A stretch of 64,000 bases of DNA. Origin: Phoronis australis. Lineage: Eukaryota > Phoronida > Phoronidae. The translations under genes were made by a program, and so were the position numbers. How positions within the stretch are numbered: the first letter of the stretch is position 1; each line of letters opens with the position of its first letter. The stretch is from contig NMRA01000385.1 of the NCBI GenBank assembly GCA_002633005.1, positions 3,839 through 67,838 of the forward strand, in the 5' to 3' direction. Positions 49,501 through 61,500 of the stretch are shown here, one piece after another. Under the pieces are notes generated by a model. It saw only the letters and a program-made list of their open reading frames with translations, did not search any database and was not told where the DNA came from.

Positions 49501-52500
49501 GAAAGTGATTGCGTAGTGAACTTCTGTAACGTGTTTCATGAAACCTGACTAAGACTTCAAGACAAAAATTTGGTCTTATGCTTTCACTGTCTTGCTTAAG
49601 TTAGATTTAGCCTAGTAATTATGATTTTATCAACAGAAATAATTTATGGAAATTATCTTAGTATTTGACAGTTATCTGTATATTCTTAGAGACTACACCG
49701 TTGCTCATTTGTGATTTAATTATTCCTCATAAATAGTTTCTTCAAACTGGACGTAATGAGGTTGTGCTTTAATCAGGTACGCTGACACATTAGGTCAAAT
49801 TTACAAAATTAAAAAAATAGCTCACCCCATAGTATGTGAACCAGACAAATTACTAATCACTTGTTTACTTGCTGAGTATCCACGGCAGTTACAATTTGTG
49901 ACTCATTGAAATTTCCTGTAGCGAAGTGGCAAGCAAAAACTTTTTTTTTCAAAAGAATAGCAATTTGACAGAATTTGGAAACACTTGGTGTACTCCTGTT
50001 CGCTTCTATATGAGCAGAAGATTGGAAATCATTTGCTCTTGAGCTCATGTGACTAAGAGGAGGAAGTCTGATTAGTAGAAAAATTTTCAGACCGCACCAA
50101 GCGCTCTGCTGATGACATGGACTACAACTATGAGTACTACACCGGTATGATTATGCTGCATGCTCTAAGCAATGCCGCTCATCACACCTCGTTCAAGCTG
50201 TTCAAGAGATATGCAGCACCAAACCAGGGTCACTCGGCTTGGCGCAGAGCGGCTTTGGAAGCCATGAAGTTCTATCCTCATGATGAGGTATGATTTGTTA
50301 TGAGAAAATACTCTGGCTACTGTGATAGAAAAAAGTCATGACTGATAATTTTGGTTTGTCCCGAGTGAAGGATTCTTTAATCCATGCAGTGCTACCTGAT
50401 AGCTAGAACATTAAGTTGCATGTTTTGGTATGCTTGCGATATTGTCATTTAGACACAGCCAACCCAAAGAAGATGCTCTTTAACTTTTATATGCGCTAAC
50501 TGCGAAGCGATACTGAAGCTAGTTTACAGTGAAACAGCACGTGTAGGTGAGATAATTTTATGTGTGCATCGCCTGGTAAGAATTTTTGGAAAAATAAAAT
50601 TAAAGAAATATAACCATTTTTGCTTATTTAGTTGTTTTTCCCCTGTATTTTCCATTAATAAATGTACCATAAGATTAATGCTTCCCTGTTCCAAACCACG
50701 CTGTGTGTTGTTTAATGCCATTGCAATAATTTCCCAGCAAACTATTTTCAAAGACATCAAGAAATTGATCAGACTACAAAATTTTGTAAGATGGGGCCAT
50801 TGGACCACCATGATTTCTTGTAACAGCTGAATTCTAAATTCATTGCCAAATTTTTTATGCATTCCATACTTATATGTGGTCGCAAAGTGCCATCATATCT
50901 GTTTGGTGTCCAGCATAGGCCATTTTTATCTGTATGGTGTCCAGCATTGGTCATTGTACTGTTTAAGTTTGCTTCTGTATCTTTTCACTTTGTTGAGGTT
51001 TTTGAGAAACATGCCGTATAGACCCAATTCACGTTGCAGACATTAAAATCCAAAGCGAGGCTCACTACGATAAAAAAGCGAAAGTAGACATTGCGTGAGT
51101 TAAATAGCCGGTCTTTCGAGTCCAACCTGGATATTAAATTTTAATGATGTGTCGACAATTAACCAGAGACGTAGAAAATTACATTAGAGAACAAGTTAAG
51201 GCGCCAAACAGTTGTCTGATGAAAGGGTTTAATTTTTTTCGGAAAACTAGGTTCGAAACATGAAAAGTAAATATGACCAAATTGCGGCGATCGTGGTGTT
51301 ACGGATTAGGTATTATGCTGAATGCAGGGTTGCGTTTTTTCTTGTAAATTGTTGATCAACATCAGTGCTGTAGTGGTAAAATTAGAGGTAAGTAGGGGCT
51401 CAAAAGCCAACCGTATTACCTTGAGCACTAAACATAACTTACGGTGCGTAGGCGCTACGTTCAAATGACAAAAGGTGGTTGGCTGTGCCTCCGTGTGCCT
51501 ACACCCCACTACAGCACTGGTCAAAATACTTTCTACGCGAACCAGGTCATCTGCTCGTATTGTTGATGAGTTGAAGACATATTCGACAGTGGCTGTCATG
51601 TGCAATTAGTCACATCTGGTTTAATTTGTTGATCAAGAATATTAACATCAAGCATAGCCTGATCCTATGCACTCACTGGGACTAACAGTTGATTTGTCAT
51701 TGATCTGAAAGAATAATTGATGTTATTAAATATATTTTTTATTAAAATAAAAAACCAGGCTCGTAATTGAAAATAAAAATTATTTGACCATCAATTCTGC
51801 TTTCTTGGTTGTAATAATTCTTACGTCTATTTCATGTGTTAGATTTCAAATATCAATCTGGACCAGGTTGAATTTTAAAATTAAAACACCATAACCTCGT
51901 TTTAGAACTCAATTTCAGTTAACTGGACAATGCATTCATAGTTATCATGTTTCTGCAGGAGCCTCATTTATCCGAGGGGAAAGGTGCCAGGGCCTACTGA
52001 GAGGCGATTTTTTCGCCGAGTGAGGGNNNNNNNNNNNNNNNNNNNNNNNNNNNNNNNNNNNNNNNNNNNNNNNNNNNNNNNNNNNNNNNNNNNNNNNNNN
52101 NNNNNNNNNNNNNNNNNNNNNNNNNNNNNNNNNNNNNNNNNNNNNNNNNNNNNNNNNNNNNNNNNNNNNNNNGCCATGCCCCCTCCCCCCTAAATCCGTA
52201 GTCATGAAAATACAGCCTGGCTGGCCCATTCTCCGGTCATTACTATGATGCTTGACAACTGACCAAGATGCCACAAAATATGATCTAACTTTTCGAAAAC
52301 ATTTATTTTGCACGGACATATTTTGCTTCGTCGCAGCGTATGGCGACGACCCAACGCTTCCGAATCTCAACGTCTTTAGAGATTGTAAAGCAGACAGTTG
52401 CATGTCCGTATTTTTTTTAGCCGTTCGCGGAACAACACGGACTGAAACACAGACTCCTATGCCGATAAGCTAACAGAGCTATCGTAGCGAGCCTCGTTTT

Positions 52501-55500
52501 GGAACGCGCCTCCTGTCGGCGTGAATTGGGTCTATAGGTATCTTTTAAGAAGACAGATCTTGCTATTTTCTGATAGGTTACATTAAGTTTACTAGAAATG
52601 GTCCCTCTAGTGGAATGTTTAAAATGGGTCATTTTTCATTTGCTGTGTGTGAAAAAGATGGAGCACATCAATGTCAGCGTGTCTCTTGTTTTTGAAGTGA
52701 GCTTTTAACTCTTAATTTGCTTTCTCTGATTGGTTTAAGGTCACTGATATGCTAACCATTAGATCATCTGAATTCTTGTTTTAACATAAAAGACACTGGC
52801 GCTTTTTATTTATCGATTGTTCTTTTGATACATTTAAGAGTGCTGAGATTCTCATCACCCTGGCCTTCCATGACCATCACGATGTTGTCCGCCAGCAGGC
52901 CTACAGGACGTACACTGAACATCCCAAGCGTTACCAGCTGACGGATGCACAGAGAGACATTATACTCCGGTAAGTAAATTAGGTTTGTGCTATATAGAAA
53001 ACTGCGGGTGCTGTATTTCATTATTCTGGTCTGTAGTAAAAACACAGATGAGTTTGCTAACAAATTGCAGCTGCTGAAGCAATGGTGATTCTGGTCTCTT
53101 GTCAAATAAGTCACTTGACTTTGTGCAACATAATGTAAAATTGAAGTCTACCAAATGATCTGCTGCTGAAAATCTATGCTAGTGAAAAATGACGCTGCTG
53201 TGAAGTTTCCTATTGACACACTGCAAGTAGGATTCTGTGTGATTGCTTTGACATTGGTTATACCCAGATCTAAGCTGAAAGAATATGTTAATAGACTACA
53301 GTCGGTGCAGTAATTTTCAAAATAATTAGTTGACAATTTAGTTGATTTTTTCTGCCAAATAGCATTCTCGTCGAAATTTGATCAGAATTAAATGTTTTGA
53401 TATTACATCTAGCCACTGATTGTATTTTGTGTCATGGCCTTGCACAGTAAGTTGTTGTGATTTTGCCAACGAACTTCGGTGTAGCATGCCTCTCAAGATT
53501 TTGTTGCTACTTATTCAGCATTTAAACGGATTCTAGAGGAAAAGAAATGAATATATTATCCTTGTTTTGTGCATTAAACCTTCGTTAAATTTGTTCAGGT
53601 TGTTTTGAAAACTGCTGTTCATCAGTACTAATGTATTCAGGGATTGGCCATTTGTCAGATAGTGTTAGGATTATTACATCAGACAATCACAAGTATTCAT
53701 CAAAGATCTTAACTAGACTTCTTTCAACCTGTAGCAATGGTAACCTGTTTTTTTGTATCTTTTGCTCTCTGAGGTTCACCTGACTTTCCTATTGGAACAC
53801 TTGATGTTTACAATTTCATGTTTTAAATTAATCATCTGAATTTTTTCTTTCAGACGCAATGCCTCTGTTGTGATACCGCCCAATAGGGATAGACGAGGTA
53901 TCCAAGATTTTTTGAACAAGGGACTTCATTGGGAAATTGAAATACCTGGGTTTTCGTGGACCAAGGTGATTGGCAGCACAGCCATTGGTGCATCATTTGG
54001 TGTCATTCTGAGAAACAAGATGTTTCTCGATTTAAGTAAGTACAATTCATTGACAGTAAAACCTCAACAATATAGTGTACAAGTGAAATTGTATTTTCCT
54101 ACTTTTTCATAAAAGATATGTAGCATTGGATTACCGTAAACGTTCAGGTTAGCGCCCTCGGCGGTTAAATTGGCAAACCCCCAAAAATCCAGGGTGGGCG
54201 GTTAACTGAACATGGGCGCTTATTACGACAGACAACTGCCCTGGGTGGTTAATCTTACCTCATGATCAGAGTACCACACGACACAGGTACTCGGAACGCG
54301 TAGAACTTTTCAAAGAGCTTTATCGTCAAGTCGCCAAATGTCGCTTAAAGTGTCATAACAGCGGATGATCCCAAGAAATGTTCTGTTGCCCATAGATTAG
54401 TCAGTCACATATAAATTTTCAAAATAAGTGAGTAATAGCCCTGTGCCGTCCTGCGATCTTATTAGAGCTGTAGTGCGCAGTCGACCAGTAACAATAACTT
54501 TGGATTGTAACTATTCTCATGCGATGACACTTTAGAAGTGCGCGCGTACGAGCTTCACGTGTTGCAGAGGTCACAGCAGACATCAAATTTATGGTGCTAA
54601 GTTCCGACTCAAAGACCAGTCTTAAAATTAATGATGTAATAAACATTTGAAAAACAAATTCAGGTGTTTTTTGTGTTTGGGATGTTTATGTTGGAGATTA
54701 GAATTAGATTAGATTAGACTCCGTGACTCATTTTCAACGTATGGTTCTGCGGCTAGCTGTTTTATTTCGACCGCCCGGCGTTGCCCACTTCCAATTGCGT
54801 GAAACATGCCACGCAAAGAAGATGAGAATCGGGGGTAAGTGGACATCAGCCAATCGTCAATCAAAAGTTACCGCTAAGGCATTACTCAAAAACAAGCATT
54901 TGCTTAAGATTTTATTTTAAAATTACTAGCACTACGACTGGGGATGAGTCTAGTGAGCACGTACAGTAGAGTCCAAGGAAAAATTACCAGTTCGCACATG
55001 TATCTGCTTCGGTAAAAAACAATGTAGCCCCAATTCTTTGGGTAACCGGCATCTGTGATTTGCGCGGCTATACGACTAAATTAGTGAAGAGCTTCAACCA
55101 GCAACGCGTCCTTTCCGAGTCAGTGTTTTGCAACTGAGACCCCGTGCTCGGCATAACGAACTGCAGGTCGCATTGGCGACCTGAAATTTGGAAATGCGAG
55201 TCGAGATTATAGACGTCTTGTACCTGCCACCGGGAAATTCCAACTTACGCGAGCCTTTTTTTTTGGGGGGGCGGGCAAAATAAATAGGCCTACCTGGCAA
55301 ACATAAAGCAATTCGAAAATCATTTAATTTACGCGCAATATGTACAGATTATCCTATCACCTACGGCAATATCGCACTGCGGCACTGGTCGGTCCCGCTG
55401 TTTGCGCGCAATATGCCGTCACTAGACTTGGAAATGCCGTCAAGTAATTTAACAGCCTCTTTCAATATGGTTCTTGTTTTATGTGACAAAAAACAGCTGC

Positions 55501-58500
55501 TGGATTCAGCACCCGCGTATGTATGAGTCACCTGTCAATCACCTATGTTGTTGTCAAGGTAACATGCACTCCAGAGTTTTCAATCAGTTACGTCGTAGAT
55601 GTCTCAGACTCGAATGGGAATGGTAAGAATTTAGTTCAAGCTGAAACTGCCCAATGTAGAAACAAAAATATTCGGGAAGCTAAAAGGCTAGGTGGATACG
55701 ATAATCCACAGTTACGCCTGTAGCAAGAAATCGTACTATAAAGAACCGCCTGCGACTTTCGGGCGGAATCTGCTAACGCCAACTTGTCTGAGATGAAATA
55801 AGTGAAAAACAAAATTTGACATGCAGTTTTTTATTTCTTCACGATTATACAGAAACATCCAGTAACGTAGTGCCAGCCTTTGAATTCAGAAATCGAGAGA
55901 CAGCNATAAAGAACCGCCAGCGACTTTCAGGCGGAATCTGCTAACGCCAACTTGTCTGAGATGAAATAAGTGAAAAACAAAATTTGACATGCAGTTTTTT
56001 ATTTCTTCACGATTATACAGAAACATCCAGTAACGTATTGCCAACCTTTGAATTCAGAAATCGAGAGACAGCAAATCGGCCAGCTATGTAGGCCCTACAC
56101 TGTCCGTTCGGTCGCTACACATCCTCGATAACCTGGCAATTACACTCATCAAAATAGGGAGAATTTGTCTTCTTTCCTTGAGTTGTGGAAATCCTTCAAA
56201 ACACGAGAGCTTCCTACCAAACACGAATTGAAAGGGTTGGCAAAACCACTGTCACATTTCTCTGGCCCGATTTTTTTCGAATATATGTTTTATCCTGTGC
56301 ACTGCAGACTGAAACTCAGCGCGGCAGACCACATCGCTAAAAGCGGAAGCATTGAAGCCGGCGGGGTTCATAAACTTTGCGAACATGGGAAGAAAATAAA
56401 GTTACAAAAAGTTCAAGTATTATATTTTGAAGTAAATCCGTGACCCGAGACAAGGATTCGTTACTTGTATTATAATTCACATTGCCAAACCGCCGACTCG
56501 GAGGCCGTAGTTGCACTCTAGTTGTGATCATCGATCTAAAAGTCGGGGAATCACGCGTTTGCGTAGCACTGGGCGCTAAATCTTCAATCTTTAAAAGTCG
56601 GGGATGGGCGCTTAGCCGAGAGGTGGGCGCTTAACTGGAAATTTTCAAAAATCGCAGATAGGCAGTTAAATCGAAAATCCACCTAAAGTAGGGGGTGGGC
56701 GGTTAACTGAGCATGGGCGTTAACTCGAACGTTTGCGGTAATGCTTTACCATGTTGGATGTTATGCACCATAGCTACGGTCAAAACTATTTTGAAAAAAA
56801 AATGTGTGCCTTCACACAATGTTAGAAAAACTTGAAAAGGGGAAAAATGGGTGAGACAGCACTGTGACTGAGATTTCAACAAAGAGAGTTCAGATGAGGA
56901 ACACAGGTCTGGGCTGTTTTCCATAGACACAAGAATTTCACACAAAATGCTATCGTGGTCACGTAAATCACCTTTTATACAAATTATCCCGAGAAGTTTT
57001 GGGTGATCCTTCATTTTCACAGCATTCTCGCCTCTTCGGTATGTATACCTGATTGATGGTAGTCAGCTGACACTGTGGTAACTTAATTGTGACAGAGTGG
57101 GACATTATTTCCCCAGGCATTGCTGCTGAAAATTTATTGAATAGTCGACTTCCACATTTTTAACATCAACGTGACTTCGATAAAGATTCAATTAGTATAA
57201 CTGAATATTGTCACCTGAAATTTCTGACTTTTTGGAGGCGTTGTTTCAGAACATCTTTTGAGTGCATGCTTATGACTTGATGTCAGGACTCTTATGACAA
57301 AGCTTTTGCTGATGTTTCAGAACCCCTTGAGGGCATGTTTATGATTGACGTCTATGACACAGCCTATGCTGAGGCCAACCTTGGGATCCTCAACATCAAG
57401 TTTGACATGTTCCGCCTCCAAGTCTGTTTCCGTGGTTACATCCGCTACAATCTTAATATGGCTAAGGTAATTAGGCGGATTCTGTATGAGTACTGTAACA
57501 CTATTCTATTAATACTATGAGCTATAAACTTTTAAATAGAGACAATATATCATTTTGAAATTCACATATTAATTTGTTAGGTATTTGTTCTTGGGCACAA
57601 TGCATCAAAAGTCATAAGTCCTTCGGTCATAGCTGCGGCTTTCTCAGGCACGTTATTGAAATTGCAATGCAACGATTCTATAGAGGAGCAAAAATGTTGC
57701 AACTGGCTTAAATTTGATAATTGTTTATTTTCATATTTAATTATCATTTTCAGCAGTCAGGTTAATGAACTGTGTGAAAACTAATAGCATAGTTTCGGCT
57801 GTATTAGCTAAGGTCGGACTGACAACTTTGATGAAATTTGCCCAGGTGACAGTCTCGAAAGGGACTCGACTATGTTCACTAAATTTTCTTCATTTTTACT
57901 TAAAATGACACTTCATTTTCCAGTTATCTGAAACATGAGGCCTTGTTTCAATTAAAATAAATAAGGACTAAGTGCTTAAATTAGGGGCATTGCATGAAAA
58001 ATAGGTACCTTTTCATTCACTGCCTTTAATTTAAGACCAATACTCTCTTTGTATTTTGAATAATACATGCTAAAAATTTAACATGTAGTTTTCTCTTGAT
58101 ATGTATCAAAGCTAAATCTTGGTTTAGCGATGGAGATAAAACAGTGTTTGCATTAAGTCTACAAATGTGCTGAAAATTTAAGGATTTCCATGGATCTGGA
58201 CTCAGGTATGCAACTTGTCAAGAAAAACTTGGGGAATTGTCAAAATATTTTGCCACCCTGGTTAACTTAAGGAATGTAAAAAGATAAAACCTGTAGGACA
58301 ACCGTGGAACACTTTGTGAGAAACTATCATTTTGAAAGTCCTGTTGTGAGTTCAAGTGGAATCAATTAGATTTCACAATTATCAGGAATCGTTGTAACAC
58401 TGTCGTTTAATAATTCAGGAAAATTGGAAATTATATCCTGCCAAATCCTGGAAAAGCAAAGAAAAGTCATTATTGGTTCATTTTTAGATCGAGAGTAATC

Positions 58501-61500
58501 CCACATTATGTGGAAGAAACTAACTTTTGATTTAGACCGCTTTTACTACAATGAAGCTAGGCTCAACTTGATCCTTACTCAGTTGAGATGTGATTTTTGT
58601 CTCTCAATAAGTTGCTAGTTTGTTAGTTTTAGAGACCATGATCAGCAGGTGAGTAAGATGCCATGCTGCTGTGACAAGTCATCTTGTCGATTATTGTCTA
58701 AGCAATAACGATAAGTTTCAACCAAGTCCAGAAATCACAGTTAGTAAGAGTGAGGAACAATTTGAGACTAAATTCTTAGTGGTAAGTTGCCTAAATCAAT
58801 AACTGGTGTTTATGACTGGGAAGGTGGATTTATTGCCACTTTAAATTTTATTTGAAGTATTGTGACGATATTCCAGTTAGTCTTGCCATTCAATGATATA
58901 TGTCTTGTGGGAGACGCCTTGATGCTCAGAGGAAGATAATATTGTTCAACAATAGTCAGTCTATTTGTACCTAGTGGGCCATTTAAGTAAAGGGAAACCA
59001 TTGTTTGCTCGAATCATTCTTACTCACAGGTATTATTTCATTTTCAGGAATTTGGTATAAACTCGGTTCAAGATCTCGTTAACATATTTGACACACTTTA
59101 CGACCAGTTCGTCACACCCATTGAGACTGCAGTCGATAGTTTCATGGGCATTTTCCAGAGCATAAATAAGCAAGGCGGCTTTGGAGTAAGTAAAAAACTC
59201 TATACAAGTAACAGGGTTGTGGAACCATCACGAGAAGTTTATATTTTTATGGTATGTTGAGGCATACTAGTTAGGACATCTGTGTGTATCAGGGGTACAC
59301 TCAGTTGACAAAAGAATCTCAATTGCCAAAAAACAAGATCCACAAAACCACGCAAAATCACACAAATGAAAGTTTCCTGTTTTCCGAGTTAATAAGGAGC
59401 TAACTAGCAGAGTTATTGGTTGGTAATGCTGAATATTACGTTTTTGTTGCATTGTTTCTGGTCATTGAACTGTTTCTGGTCACTGAACTGTTTCTGGTCA
59501 TAGCAAAGTTTCTGGTCATTGAACTGTTTCTGGTCATTGCACTGTTTCTTGGTGCTAGTGCTTCCCGAATGTCTTGTGTAGGGAACACATTGCAATTAAT
59601 CGTAGTGTGTGTAACAGCTAGGAATCAGTACTGGTAACAGTAAAATCTGATCAATTTTAGCCAAAAACAATTTCCAAAGTCACTAATTTTCAAAGGCTTC
59701 TAACATTGTTAGGAATACACATAGTGTACCTAAATATCCAACGGACCTAAATATGGGACTTTATCTGAAGCATAATCTGAGAAATAAATGACATCAATTT
59801 CCATCCCGTTGAAATCCATTGAGTAACTGGCACTGTCTTATGTTTTATAGGGTTGCCTCATTTTGATTTCACCCTGAGAGGGTGCAATTTAGATCCCCTA
59901 AGTCTGCCCACAACGAACAATTGCGTAAAACGGTAATAGTAGGTGAAACCAAGATCTTTCTCCACAGTGAAATCGATCTCAAATGAGCTTACAGGCTCCT
60001 CTGCTTTGTTTTTTCATTTGTATTTAAACTCAAGTCAAAACCTTGCTGCATAGGTGCGTGTGTCATATCTACTAAAACTGTAGTGAGATTGCACATGCTT
60101 TAGTCATCTGCACTGATTCATTGAAACAACGCAGTGCTGTCATAAGATTACATTTTATGGATAATGTTGCAAACAGAGCTGTGTTCTACCAGCAAATATA
60201 TCAAAACACACGAGCTGCAATTTGGCGACAAGTGCTCGTGGCCATAACTTGGTTAGTCAGTTTTCTGCTGTGTGGTGGATGCGAAACATGGTGTCCGATA
60301 TTTAGATTCTCCAAGGGTTTACTAGTTCTCTTTTTTAAAGATCAATCAGAACATAAACTTGACATGTGGTGACATGATATATTAACAGAGCAATTCTTTA
60401 AAAGTAAGTATTTTTTCTATAAAGAATTTACAACCTGTAGTATTTCCAATTAAGTATAGTGTAAAGTATGCCAAAACATCGATATTTAGAGTGCTTGACT
60501 GTTACCCTAATTTCTCTAGACATTATTGGAGGATTGCTTTGATGGTCTACAATTTAAAAGTAAACATTTATGTGGCCAGTGTTTCTTATCCTTTATGAAC
60601 AGAATGAAAATAAAGTTTCAATAATTTTTTTTGCCACTATTTAGCTTTAATAATAAATTACACTAAAACTATTCATTATGCTTGCACTGTTTTAGTTTTT
60701 ACTCATTGCTTAACTAACACAGACATTGTGCTATTCACAGATACAATTAGTAGTTTTCATAATAAACAACACCGGCTTCAACAGAATTCTGTCATATTCT
60801 ATCAAACTTGGGTGAATAGGTAGACTTACTTAGCAGTTAGTTCAACAATTGTCCAGCAGTAAAATGGCATTTTTTGTTACACTTAAGTGAGAGGTTTAGG
60901 TGAGGTTATAGCACCTAGACAACTGTTTGTTTGTGAATTGTGAGACAAGTGTGTGGTGCCACACCTGTCAGGAATTGGTAGACAATTTGCCACAATTGAA
61001 CGGTGCTCTAGTCTAATAATTTGCAGTTTTGTGAAAATTGAATTTTGATGTTATCCAGTTTATTTTGAACTACAGTACTTAAGACGCTATTGGAAAAAAA
61101 AGTAGTATTGCACTTCACTATGTTTAATATATTGTGATGTTATCCCTTTTTTATTGTATGATTTGATGGGTCATGTGTGTCCATTCATTAAAGAAATATG
61201 GCTCTACACTTGAACAAATTGCTTTGTGTTGAACATTAATTAAATTTGTTGTTTTTATAGGCCTTGTTCAAATCCTTTGCCCAAACCATTATTGACCTTC
61301 CCAAGAACATCGTCAAAACTGCTGAAGCGCTGGCAAGCTGGACTGGGAAAACCACCAATTGTCTCCCTTGGGTGACAGCAGTCCGGAAAGTTGTTCTCAG
61401 AATCAAGTTTTTCATTAATGATGTGAAAATGGACATCGAGAATTTTGTAACGGTAATACATTAAAAATCTTGTAGAAGTCTTGTCTTAAATTTTACCCCA

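Noticed and set aside
51945-52403. 152-codon minus-strand ORF and companions
   Set aside because: Most residues are undetermined because the frame runs through 146 Ns.
54723-54920. 65-codon ORF inside the intron 14 element, vaguely like a pogo-type helix-turn-helix
   Set aside because: The match is too weak and lacks the expected G-N-R/A and W positions.
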